Part shown: positions 23,677 to 35,773 of the stretch, piece after piece
How positions within the stretch are numbered: the first letter of the stretch is position 1
How the letters are laid out: every line of letters begins with the position of its first letter
Assembly (NCBI RefSeq): GCF_009905375.1
Contig: NC_133657.1
Location: forward strand, 45,620,192-45,684,191
DNA from: Apium graveolens
Taxonomy: Eukaryota > Streptophyta > Magnoliopsida > Apiales > Apiaceae
DNA length: 64,000 nucleotides
Reading direction: 5' to 3'
Made by a program: the position numbers and the translations under genes
The notes under the pieces: model-generated
Told to the model about the DNA's origin: nothing
Databases searched by the model: none
Seen by the model: the letters and a program-made list of their open reading frames with translations, nothing else

Positions 23677-26040
23677 ATGAGTAAGAAGGATATTGGTGTA
23701 AAGATTCCAATCCTGGAAAGAGATAACTATCATCATTGGAAGGTGAAGATGCATTTACATCTTCTCTCTCAAGATGAAAGCTACATCAACTGCATTGAAA
23801 ATGGTCCTCACATCCCACACAAGGTGGCCACAGCTGCTACTGCAACAGTTGTTGTTGGACAGTCTATTCCCAAGCCAAAGGCAGAATGGACTATTGAAGA
23901 TATTGAAGAGGTTCACAAGGATAAGAAAGCCATGAACATTCTGTTTAATGGCCTGGATTAAGATATGTTTGACAATGTCATCAACAGCCAAACTGCTAAG
24001 GAAATTTGGGATACTGTGCAGCTTATCTGTGAAGGCACTGAGCAAGTTAGAGAAAACAAAATGCAGCTTCTCATTCAACAGTATGAATATTTTCACTTTG
24101 AAGAAGGAGAATCATTGAATGATACCTTCAACAGATTTCAGAAACTGTTGAATGGATTGAAGATGTATGGGAGAGTGTACCAAGTCAAGGACTCCAATTT
24201 AAAATTTCTAAGGTCTCTACCAAAGGAATGGAAGCCTATGACTGTTTCTCTAAGAAATTCTCAAGATTATAAGGACTTCACACTTGAAAGATTATATGGA
24301 ATTTTGAAGACATATGAACTTGAGATGGAGCAAGATGAGCTGTTGGAAAAGGGAAAGAGAAAAGGAGAATCAGTTGCACTTGTAGCTAACAGTGAGAAGG
24401 TTGAAGCCAGGAATGAGGAAAAGACAATGCCAAGTCTCAAAATTGGCACAAGCAAATCAGAATCAAGCAAGGGTAAAGAGCAAGTAGCTGAGGATGAAGA
24501 CAATTCCAGTCAGGATGACTCTGATGATATTGATGAACATCTGGCTTTTCTGTCTAGGAGGTTTGCAAAGATGAAGTTCAGGAAAAATACAAAATTCACT
24601 AAGCCAAACAAAAACATGGTGGACAAATCCAAGTTTCAAATGTTATAACTGTGGCATGAGTGGACACTTTGCAAGTGAGTGTAGGAAGCCAACCTCTGAT
24701 AAAAAGAAATTTGAGCAAGTTGATTACAAAAAGAAGTATTTTGATTTGCTCAAACAAAAGGAAAGAACTTTTCTCACTCAAGATGATTGGGCAGCAGATG
24801 GGGTCAATGAAGATGATGATATGGAATATGTCAACCTAGCCCTGATGGTTATTTCTGATAAAAATGAAACTAGTTCATCAAGCAACCAGATAATTACTAC
24901 TGATCTCTCTCAGCTTTCTAAACATGAATGCAATGAAGCCATAGATGATATGTCCAATGAATTATATCATTTGCGTGTTTCCCTGAAATCACTAGCTAAA
25001 GAAAACACTAGGATCAAAGAGAATAATGTGTTTTAAGTGATAGGAATGCTGTGTTAGAGGATCAGGTAATTGAGCTTGAAAAGATAAAGCTTAAATGCTT
25101 GACTGTTGAGAGTGAACTAGAAGAAGCTGTTAAGAAAATAGAAATTCTTTCTAAACAGTTAGAAAGTGAGCAAGAGGTAATCAAGGCCTGGATAACATCT
25201 AGGGATGTTAGTGTTCAGATTGCCAAGGTTCAGGGAATTGAATCATTCTATGAGAATGCCTGGAAGAAAAACAAAAAGGAGTTAGAATTAATTGATGGAT
25301 TGTCAACGGATGTGGAATCAACGGATGATGAAAGTTATCCGTTGAAGGAAGAAAAGGAGCATCCGTTGAAGGCTCATCAATTAAAACAGGCAAGTAATTT
25401 TAAAAATAAAAATCTCAATAAGAAGGATGATTCAACTTTCAAGAACTTTGTCAAAGAAGGAGCCAGCACATCCAAAGATGCCAGTAAGGTGAATATATGA
25501 CACGTGACTTTAGATCAGCTGAAAAATAGGCTTAAGTTGGTTGAGGATAAGATGGAAACTAAAAGAAAATCTAAAAGAAGTGGGAAGGTAGGGATTAATA
25601 AACATAACAATTACACACCTGATAGGTATGCTCCTAGAAAAAGTTGTGTGCATTATAAAAGTGTTAATCACCTATCTGATAATTGCAAATCTGTTAAAAA
25701 TACTCCCATGCCTTCAAATCCCTCCATGCCTAACATGTCTATGTCACCTCTGCATGCCATGCATGTTATGTCTCATCAGAATCCCCATGCACATTTTGCA
25801 AACATGCCATATATTAATAATCCTTATTTTACTGCATTTAGTATGCCTCAAATGCCATACAATATGCCTATGTGGAATAACATGTTTGCACAATCTATGC
25901 CTTATCAAATTCAATCAAATGTGCTAAATGATTCTGTGACTAACCCTGCACTTCAACCAACCACATCTGAGATCAAGGTTGACCCAAAGTTACCGAAGTC
26001 AAAAGATGCAGGAGGAATGAAGTCTAGAAAAAAAGACTAA
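23677..26040 (+). pseudogene. gag: C unit 2 gag (broken)
   Basis: Same protein as unit 1, starting at ATG 23677. The stop TAA at 23959 is shared with unit 1; the unit 1 stops at 11650 and 12019 are absent here. A one-base gain near 24637 shifts the frame just before the CCHC zinc knuckle (from 24650). A one-base loss near 25033 and a TGA at 25498 follow. The second Cys motif is damaged, reading VHYKSVNHLSDNC, with Tyr for the second Cys. The A7 run at 26028-26034 and frame end match unit 1. Four motif copies lie at 25305-25375. Confidence 0.85.
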
Positions 26041-26096
26041 CAAGACTGGACCCAAGGAAACTTGGGTACCAAAATCAACTTGATTAATTTTGTTGT

Positions 26097-29000
26097 GTGA
26101 AGGGAAAAAGAAGGAATCTATGGTACTTGGACAGTGGCTGTTCAAGACACATGACAGGAGATTTCACCCTGCTCACAGAGTTTAAGGAGAGAGCTGGCCC
26201 TAGCATAACCTTTGGAGATGACAACAAAGGATTCACTATGGGATATGGCTTGATTTCAAAAGAAAATGTCATCATTGATGAAGTTGCATTGGTTGATGGT
26301 CTCAAACACAACTTATTGAGCATCAGTCAACTATGTGACAGAGGGAATACTGTTTCCTTCAATTCTGAAGCCTGTATTGTCACAAGTAAAAAGGACAATA
26401 AAGTGGTTCTAACTGGAGTTAGAAAAGGGAATGTGTACTTAGCTGACTTCAACTCTACAGATGCAGAATCCACTACTTGTCTTTTCAGCAAAGCAAGTGC
26501 AGTTGAAAGTTGGCTATGGCACAAGAAGCTGTCCCATTTGAATTTCAAGACAATGAATGATCTAGTCAAAAAGGACTTAGTTAGAGGAATGCCTCTAGTT
26601 GAATTCACAAGGGATGGACTGTGTGATGCTTGTCAGAAAGGAAAGCAAAAGAAAGTATCATTCAGTAAGAAGCTTGAATCTGCAATTGATGAACCATTAC
26701 AACTGCTACACATGGATCTCTTTGGACCAGTCAATGTATTGTCAATTTCAAGAAAAAGATATTGCCTAGTGATTGTAGATGATTTCTCAAAGTTTTCTTG
26801 GGTTTATTTTCTTGGATCAAAGGATGAAGCCAGTGAAATCATTATCAATCATATCAAGCAAGTCAACAATCATCCTGATTTCAAAGTAAGGAATATTAGG
26901 AGTGATAATGGAACTGAGTTCAAAAATTCAACCATGAAGTTGTTCTGTGAAGAAAATGGGATCATGCATGAGTTCTCAACTCCAAGGACCCCACAACAAA
27001 ATGGTGTGGTGGAAAGGAAGAACAGATCACTAATTGCAGCTGCAAGGACAATGCTTGAAGAGTCAAAACTCCCAACTTACTTTTGGGCGCATGTTACACT
27101 CAGAATATTTCTCAAATCAATCAGGCAAAAGGCATGACTCCCTATCAATTATTCAAGAGAAGAAAACCATCTTTAAACTTTCTGCATGTCTTTGGTTGCA
27201 AATGTTACATCTTAAGGAATCAATCTGATCACAAAGGAAAGTTTGATGCAAAGGCTGATGAAGGAATATTTGTTGGTTATTCTGCTAGAAAATCATATAG
27301 GGTCTACAATCTAAGAACCAACATTGTCATGGAATCTGTGCATGTTGTGTTTGATGATAAAAAGATTTATGGACTAACATATGAGGGACATCATCAAGGA
27401 CTCAAATTTGACAACATTGAGATATATTATGATGATAGTGAAGATGAGAATGATGAAGAAGGCATCTCAAGAAGAATTCAAAATCTGCCTTTGGATAATG
27501 CACAAAATGCTGCATCCGTTGAAAGTCATAATTCAGCTTCCGTTGAAAGAAGCAATGCAGCATCCATTGAAAGACAAAGTGCATCATCCGTTGAGGTTCA
27601 TAATAATGCATCCGTTGATCACGGTCCGTCAATGGATAATCAATTCATTTCATCAGTTGATAGAGCTCCCAATTCCTTTCAAAGGATCAGCAACTCAGGG
27701 GGAGTTTCAACCAATCAACATTCTATCTCACATCATGACAATACTGAGGCAACTTCATCTAGAGCTAATCTACCACCTCAAAGGAAATGGACCAAGAATC
27801 ACCCTTTTGAACTGATCATTGGTGATGCTACATCTAAAGTGCAAACTAGAAGGGCTACTCAAGATGAATGTCTGTATAGTAGCTTTCTATCACAGGAGGA
27901 ACCTAAGAGAGTGGAAGAAGCTCTATTGGATCCAGATTGGATTTTAGCAATGCAAGAGGAGTTAAACCAATTTGAGAGGAACAAAGTATGGAAGCTGGTA
28001 CCCAAGCCAAAGAACAAGAGTTCTATTGACACAAAATGGGTATTCAGAAACAAGATGGATGAAAATGGTATTGTCATAAGGAATAAAGCCAGATTGGTTG
28101 CTAAAGGCTATTCTCAACAAGAAGGAATATATTTTGATGAAACATTTGCTCCAGTTGCCAGACTTGAGGCCATCAGAATCTTTCTAGCCAATGCAGCCCA
28201 TGCCAATTTCAAAGTCTATCAAATGGATGTCAAGAGTGCATTTCTAAATAGGGAATTGGAGGAAGAAGTTTATGTAAGCCAACCTCCAGGATTTGAAGAT
28301 CCAAACTTTCCAGACTATGTGTATTATCTGTTGAAAGCACTCTATGGACTAAAGCAAGCACCTAGAGCCTGGTATGAGACTTTGTCAAAATTCCTTCTAG
28401 ATAATCACTTCACAAGAGGTACTGTTGACAAAACTCTCTTCTTTAGAAATGTTAATGGATCTAAAATACTTGTTCAAATTTATGTAGATGATATTATATT
28501 TGGATCTACAGATGATAAACTTTGTAAAAAGTTTGCTAAGTTAATGCAAAGTAAATATGAAATGAGCATGATGGGAGAGCTAACTTATTTTCTTGGTTTA
28601 CAAGTTAAACAAGTTGGTGGTGGAATTTTCATTAGTCAAACTAAATACATTTATGATCCTTTAAAGAAGTTTGACTTAATGGATTATTCATCTGCAAAAA
28701 CTCCCATGGCCACTGCCACCAAGCTTGAATTAAACAAGGCTGAAAAGTCTGTGGATATTTCAAGTTATAGAGGCATGGTTGGCTCACTTTTATATTTAAC
28801 TGCTAGTAGACCTGATATAATGTTTTCTACATGTCTTTGTGCTAGATTTCAAGCTGACCCTAAAGAATCTCACTTAGTGGCTATTAAAAGAATCTTTAGA
28901 TATCTCAAAGGGACTCCAAATCTAGGAATTTGGTACCCTAGAGAGTCTGGTTTTGATCTAATTGGATACTCAGATGCAGATTATGCAGGCTATAAAATAG

Positions 29001-29425
29001 ACAGGAAAAGCACAACTGGCACCTGTCAATTTCTAGGGAACAAGCTTGTGTCATGGTTCAGCAAGAAGCAAAATTCTGTTTCTACATCAACAGCTGAAGC
29101 TGAGTACATTGCTGTTGGTAGTTGCTGTGCACAGATACTATGGATGAGGAATCAACTATTTGACTATGGTTTGACTGTTGACAAAATTCCTATATTCTGT
29201 GACAACACAAGTGCCATTGCCATTACTGAAAATCCAGTGCAACACTCAAGAACCAAGCACATTGACATCAAGTACCATTTCATTAGGAAACATGTGATGA
29301 AAGGTACAGTGGAACTATATTTTGTTCCAAGTGAAAAGCAAATTGCAGACATATTTACCAAGCCACTTGATGAATCATCATTCACAAGATTAGTAAGTGA
29401 GCTAGGTATGCTTAATTATTCATAA
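26097..29425 (+). pseudogene. pol: C unit 2 pol (one frameshift, otherwise open)
   Basis: This is the better-kept pol of the window. 26097-27137 holds protease (WYLDSGCSRHM) and integrase with WHKKLSHL, CDACQKGK, MDLFG, RSDNGTEF and VVERKN. 27083-29425 (780 codons, another frame) holds the integrase C-terminus, the ASVE-repeat linker, reverse transcriptase with [10 protein letters not shown] and YVDD, and RNase H with [18 protein letters not shown] and CDNTSAIAI, ending LGMLNYS. The only break within this stretch is near 27090, where bases missing from the usual TYFWAEA...ACYTQN region change the frame; unit 1 has the same loss. Pol copies RNA to DNA and inserts it. Confidence 0.9.
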
Positions 29426-29969
29426 ATTTATGTCCTCTATATAATCTGTCTTAAAGCCTGAAATAAATTTGCTGCAAGAACAAAGTTGGCTTTTAGTAAA
29501 ACTTATTCTATCAACGGATATTCCCTATCCGTTGAAAGCCAAAATTGTTCTATCAACGGATGATCATTATCCGTTGAAAGACAAATACATTTCTGGTAAT
29601 TTTATCCCTCAACGGATAAAATGGTGTTGATCATCAACGGATAACTATTTACCTTATCCGTTGAAGTGTCACATCAGTTACTTTAAGTGAGTCACAACCG
29701 TTGATTCTTTTACTTAACCGTTGATACAAATATACACTATTGTATATATTTGCATTAAAGGCAGTTTTCAGAATTTCTACAGTTTTTTTTATTCTTAAAC
29801 GGCTGTAATTTGCTTGAAAGTATCATTTAATTATTTTATTTTACATTTTAATTAAAGAAAGTATAAAAGCCCATTGAATTCTAATTTTCACTTTACGCTT
29901 TCTTGCAATTTTTATTCTCCTTCTCTCCCAAAATTCTCAAGTTTTTCTCTGCAACCTCTACTCACAACA
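29426..29969 (+). other. Spacer with motif hairpins, C unit 2
   Basis: Same inverted tcaacggata/tatccgttga pairs as unit 1, at about 29512-29536, 29554-29578 and 29634-29664, plus a direct copy near 29609. All exact cores seen in unit 1 are preserved. Confidence 0.88.
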
Positions 29970-32900
29970 ATGGCACAAGTAGTCAAAATTATGTCTCAAA
30001 CAGGATTTGTTTATGAAAAGAATAATTTCGTAGCCTTGGTTGAAAATAATGAAGGCCATTCTGATTATCACAAAATGATGGACTTCATCAAAGACTGCAA
30101 ACTAAGCTATGCAATGTTGGAAGCCCCAACCATCTACTGTGAGGTGATTGAGGAGATTTGGCAACTGCAGAGTTCAACTCCACAGATATGACTATTGCCT
30201 TCTCTCTCAAAGGTAAGGATTATTGCATTAACTGTGATGTTATACAGTCTTGCTTTAAGTTTCCTGAGAATAATGCCATGACACCACACACTGATAAAGA
30301 TGTATCCGCTATGTTAGATTCCATAGGCTATGCTTTTGATTCTGCTAGTTTAGGTAGTATTAGAAGGAAAGGGCTTAGGAAAGAATGGAGTTTTCTTGGA
30401 GATGCCTTTATTAAGGTTTTCTCTGGGAAGATTAGCAATTTTGATGCCATAACTTCATCTCTTGTTAATATGCTTTATATGCTAGTTTCTGATAGGTACT
30501 TTAATTTTAGCAACTGTGTCATGCTAGAATTAGGTTCCAGATTAGGTAACAAAGCTAATAGACCACATAACATCTACTATGCTAGATTCTTTCTGTTATT
30601 GGCTAACCATGTTGCTGAAGGATTGGTTATATCAAATGAGAATAATAAACTCAAATGCTGGGCACAAGAGAAAAGGGTTTTTGCAGACCTTTTGAGAATG
30701 AACCTCAACAGCCAGGTGCCATTGGTATATTTGCCAATCATGAATGCACCACAGGTAAGTGAGGTAAACACTTCTATAACTCCTACTATTTCCAACCCCA
30801 TTGTTTCTTTGTCTTCCAGTGTGGCAATGGAATCTGTGTCTTTGTCCAAACAGGTTCCTACCAAAGCCACCAAAACTAAAGTTTCAAAACTCAAGTCAAA
30901 GAAAACTACCTCTGTTGTTTCTCAAAAGACAGCAGTTGTAACAACTACCATAAACCCTGAAGGGAGTGAACAGGGTGTGAGTGGTGAGGGGAGGGGTGAA
31001 CATCAAGAAACCCCGCAGGATAAGGTGGGAGAGGTGAGTGGTACCCAAGCCAGCCAAGCCACAGTCTCTCAAAAGACTGTGGTGGTTCAAAAGGAGTCAA
31101 ACACATCCCTAGTTGCATCCTCCCAAAAGGGTGCAACTATTGAAAATAGTCCCCAACCAGGGACACAGACCAAAAGAGGGAGGGACACTGAAACCACACA
31201 TTCACCAATTAAAGCCTTTTCAAGGAAGAAGAAGGTCAAGACCCTAGTTTCCACAGAAGGGTCACACACAGCACATATACATCCACCTGTATCTGTGCCT
31301 TCTCAAATTCAGCTTGATGTGATTCCATCAAATGTGGAGTCACAGCCCCATTCTCTCATAATAGAAACACACCAATCATCAAACTCTCCATCACCCTCTC
31401 TGGATGTGGATATGATATTCACATCAATTCCTGATTCTCCCTCATTAAAACTCAGGGAGGAGCCACACTCAAAACCTGATGATCATCATCTTTTAGATGA
31501 TTTGTTGGATCATCAGCCAATTCTTTCAGATGTAGTTGAAGAATCTGTGTCACCTCACTTAAAATCAATTCACACAGATTCAACAATTATGTCACTTTCT
31601 ATATCTACATCTTTTCCTTCTTCAACGGATATCTCTCATCCCTTGACAAGTGGTTGTTCTTCAACGGATAAGCTTAACTGCAGTTATCCGTTGATACCAT
31701 CAGTTTCCACATCAACGGATACTCCCTATCCGTTAATGGTCTCTACACACATAACAAAAACAATTACAACTGTAGAGGACATGGTTACTGTACAATCACT
31801 TTTAGGTTTGAGGGAAGGGAGTGATCTTTTGAGTGAGAGGCTGGGTTGCTCCCAGGCAAAAGGAGAGGTTGAGAGTCACTATATGCATGCTATTTCTTCC
31901 AGCATGGCAAAAGTAAGTGAGAGGAGTGCCACCTTAGCAGGTGAGGGTGAGGGTGTGAGGGTGTGTGTGAGCCAGGGGGAGCCCCTGATGCCAGAAAATA
32001 GAGAAAATGAGAGAAAGGCAGGTACAGAAGCTATAAGGGTGGATCCAGCCATTGCTAGTGAGTCAATGAAAGTGGATGATTAAGAAAAGGAAAGACAATT
32101 TCAGCAACATTACAAAGCTGTAATTAATAACATTCCCTTGGATGCTGACATTTTTACTCATCCTATTTCAGCCTATCAATTATTGGCTGCTCAGGGCAAT
32201 GTGGAGGCAGAATAGACTTTAAACATTGTACACACTTCAGAATCTCTTCTCAGAGACAAAGCTGCTGTTAACAGGCTGCCTTCTCAAGCTGGTGAGCCAT
32301 CTGAAGAATTTGGAGTAAATTCTAATGATGATGACTCTGATTCTTTGGATGAGAGCATGAACTTAGGGGGAGTAGCAGGCCCAAGTTCTGTTCCAGATCT
32401 TCCTGAATGGGCATGGGCAAAAGCATCAACACCAGGAGAGTTTGGTGTCACTTTGGTCAGACAAGTCATGACAATTCAGAAGGCCCTTCAGGAGACTACA
32501 GATGCTGGTACCAAGGCAATTCTTCAAGCTCATCTGGACTCTCTGCATCTCTTGCAGTTGCAGCAATTCAAACAGAATCTAAGTGTGGATGAACTCGATC
32601 AGGACATTGCTGATCTGAAATCCTACAATGCTGAGAAGTTGGATTCAGTCATACCTTATGGTACTATGCAAGATTTGTTGGGGAGACTGAGGAAAGAATC
32701 TGATGCTGACAAGAGGCTGGCCAGATTGGAAACCGGAGTTCAGATCATTAAAGACTCTATGGTCACCATTCTTCAGAATCAACAAACTCAAACAAATCTA
32801 CTCATGCAGCTGGCAAAAGCACAAGGCTTGACCCCTACCCTTGATGATAACAAAAAGGGGGAGAATAAAGGGAAAGGGGAAGGAGAGCCATCGACAACAG

Positions 32901-34504
32901 TTCAAATATCTCAAGTGCTAGTTCCTGCCATCACCACTTCTCCAACTATTCAACTCAAAGGAAAGCTTGATGGAATTGATCTAATCCAGATAGCAGCAGC
33001 TAAATTGCAAGTCAAAGAGCAAAGGAAGAAGATTGATGAAAAGATGCAACAAATTTTTGGTTCTACAACTTCTCAATCACAATCTGTGAAGCATAGCACA
33101 AAAGTGGAATCAATTATTATGGAGCTCAAGCCAGTAGGGAGGAATAAGGTTGGAGAGACTTCTTCCAAGAATCTAAAATCTATGTTTCTCAAGCCCAACA
33201 ACAGATCCAATAAGGACTCTACAAAGAATCCTCTAAGCCTTGCTCAGATGAAAGGAGTGGATTTTCCTCTTCCAAAGCCTGATGAAGACAAGCTTTTGGG
33301 TAGAAGTATCATAAAGCACAAAGAGACCATGGATGTGGCTGTAAGGAGGAACATGGCTATTATCTTCAGAGAGGGAAAGAGCATATGTGTGATGCAAGGA
33401 CATCCCAAATTCTCAATAGCCAAGAGGGAAGAAACCAGAAGGTTGAAGGAAGAAGCCAAACAGCTAAAGGCTGACAAAAGAGCACAAGCAAAGCTTGAAA
33501 AATAGCTAAAGTCAAGTCAGGCTGAAGAACAGAAAGAAATTGAAGACAAAAGTGAAGATGAAGCTGTGGGGGACATGGTTGATACTGATATGGAAGAGAG
33601 AAGTAAGGAAAGAGAAGAATGGCAGAAAGGGAACAGAAAGAAGGCCAATGCAAAGAGAAAGATGGTAGATAAGACTGAAGAAACCCAATCAAAATCCAAA
33701 CCACTACCTTCTATTCCTGAACCCATTGTGACTGACCCCTTCATGAACATTCATGGTAAAACAATCATTTCCAAGGAGGAACCAATTGATTGGGACACCA
33801 TCAAATTGCCCACCTTCCTAACCTCTTCTCCACCATCAAAGAAGCAGAAAAGAAGAATCAAATCAACATCCTCTAAAGCCTCAATCAAATTCACACAGAA
33901 GCCTAAGCCTAAGCCTCAAGCCTCTAAGGATGATTATGTTCACATCTGTGACATAAAAGAATTTTCAGACATTGAACTCTATCTGGATGAGCTGGAGGAA
34001 GTAAGGGGAATAGCTGCCTACAGACAGCTACCAGAAAGACTAGTGTTCAAATACAAAGGAGATGGGGAAAGAACTTGGCCTCTTTACAAAATTCTAAATG
34101 AAGGCTACTCTACCTTGATTAGAGTCTACTCAGCCATACAAAGGGATTCTGGCTTTACCAGGACTGCCAAGACTGAGATTCTCAACAAGATTGCCAACAT
34201 AAGGAAAACTGGGAGGGAGCCCAATGCCTTGCCTAGAACATTACTCATTCAAGAAAGAGGAATTACAGTTCACAAATCACCTCATTGGTTGATGGAGTTC
34301 AGAGACAACAAAGGAGTCAGAAGATTTTTCAGAATTGAAGATCAGCTCAAGATTGCCAGTAATGAAACTCTCAATGATATGCAATCTAAGTTGGACATCA
34401 ATGAAGAACATGAAGCTGAATTCTACAGACAACTTCAACTTCAAATAGAGGAGAATGACAGGAGGCTAGGAAAGAAAATAAGGGATCGAAGGAAAAGAAA
34501 TTAA
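29970..34504 (+). pseudogene. C unit 2 third ORF, unknown function (best copy)
   Basis: From the ATG at 29970 the first part runs to about 30160, where a frame change shared with unit 1 leads into one frame that stays in register to 34504. That frame has only three stops: TAA 32081, TAG 32213 (shared with unit 1) and TAG 33503. This gives about 1,450 codons. The domain order is as in unit 1: N-terminal domain, Ser/Thr/Pro-rich region with motif copies (31620-31740), helical region with many Gln and Leu (32345-32900), Lys-rich region, and C-terminal domain from HICDIKEFSDIEL to a basic end. It was probably a real protein, as the same C-terminal domain is found in E and F. Confidence 0.78.
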
Positions 34505-34692
34505 TCTGCTCAGGCTAAAGGAGCACCCTTGGAAATAATGTAATTCTTCAATTCCATCTCAGCATACACATTTTTGCAGCACTTTTGAATTTCTGCTTTA
34601 TTACAGTTTATATATTTGTCAAGTGTTTTGTTATCATCAAGCTAAACCCAAATTTATGCCTACAGTTCTAGTAGACATAAATAGGGGGAGAT
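34505..34692 (+). other. 3' untranslated part and polypurine tract, C unit 2
   Basis: Matches 22351-22538. Ends in ataggggga.. (34681-34692) before LTR 3. Confidence 0.85.
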
Positions 34693-35768
34693 TGCTAGGA
34701 ATATGTGTATTAGTTTGATGATAAGTTAAACAAAACACTTAAGTAGAAATCTAATGTTTGTAGCCTCAACGGATAAGACCATCTTGGCTATCCGTTGAAG
34801 GAGTAGCTTTACTTAGCAATAAGTTTAGTATTGTAGCACATTTCATTCTCTGGATTCAAGTTGTAATTCTTAGATGTTGTAGGAAAGTATCAGTCAATAG
34901 GAGGGCTAATTGTAAATATTTCATGCCTTGTAATTTTGTATAAGTGAAGAGGTATCAACTGATATTGAAGACCTTCAACGGATAAGAAACAAAGCTTCAA
35001 CGGATGTCTCTAATGCTTCAACGGATAATATCCATCAACGGATAAGTGCTTCAATGGATAAAGACTTCAACTGATAATGCATCAACGGATAAAGCTTCAA
35101 CAGATAAAGCCTCAACGGATAAGGCATCAACGGATGAAAGCTTCAACGGATGCTTAGTTCATTAGTAGTTGATAGTGACAATTCATAAGCTGACAGAGGC
35201 ACATGGGTTGACAGAGACAAACTGGAATATGGAAGCCTCTTGGAGGAATCAAGAAAATGCAGCATTTCCATTCTGGTGCAAACAAGGAAGTGTTCAAAGA
35301 TTCACAGATTATCCTAGATTGCATTGGATAGAGAAATGAAGAAGAAACATGTGAAGAGCCTTTTTAATTGTATTTTACAGTTTTGTCTTCACTTGTAAAC
35401 TTGGTGATATATAAACCAAGTAGCAACTAGTAATTAGATATGAATTTTCCAGAGCTGTTTAGAAAAATCCAGAGAGAAAATCATCTAGTTTGTACTAGGA
35501 AGCAGTTGTGATTTAATTCTTTGAATCACAGATTTTCTGAAATAACACATCTCTGGTGGAACAAAAAATCCACCAGAAAAGTTTTTAAGTTCTCTGTGTT
35601 CTTTACATTTGTGTTTGAATATATCTGTCTGCATTGGCTTCAAGCAATTCACACACACTTGTTCCCAGAAACACTTAGCCTTAGAAACTGCTCAAAACTT
35701 GAAAAAGTTTTGAGATTTACATTCAACCCCCTTCTTTAAATCTCATTGTTAGTCCACTGGGAATAACA
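34693..35768 (+). mobile_element. Element C, LTR 3 (1076 bp)
   Basis: Two bases shorter than LTR 2 (one at-unit lost in gaatatat near 35620). Motif array 34767-35150, with caatgg and caacag variants, both CpG-decay products of caacgg. Followed directly by TSD aaaat. Confidence 0.93.
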
Positions 35769-35773
35769 AAAAT
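35769..35773. repeat. TSD of element C, right copy (aaaat)
   Basis: Equal to 10519-10523. After it the leader of element B resumes (caatataagg...). Confidence 0.92.

Larger units (their letters stand above)
10524..35768 (+). mobile_element. Element C: tandem SIRE-like copia element, LTR-int-LTR-int-LTR
   Basis: Three LTRs (10524-11496, 22539-23616, 34693-35768) alternate with two internal regions that align along their whole length. One aaaat TSD pair flanks the array. Each unit has a Met-tRNA primer site, gag, pol, a third ORF of about 1,450 codons and a purine tract. The long unit (about 12.1 kb between LTR starts) and the extra ORF after pol fit the SIRE/Maximus lineage. Unequal crossing-over between the two LTRs of one insertion explains the structure. 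Both units are defective. Confidence 0.93.

Noticed and set aside
29970..34504. Envelope (env) gene
   Set aside because: Position after pol is as in SIRE1, but I see no signal peptide, no clear membrane helix and no cleavage site; the composition is Ser/Thr/Pro- and Lys-rich with coiled coils.
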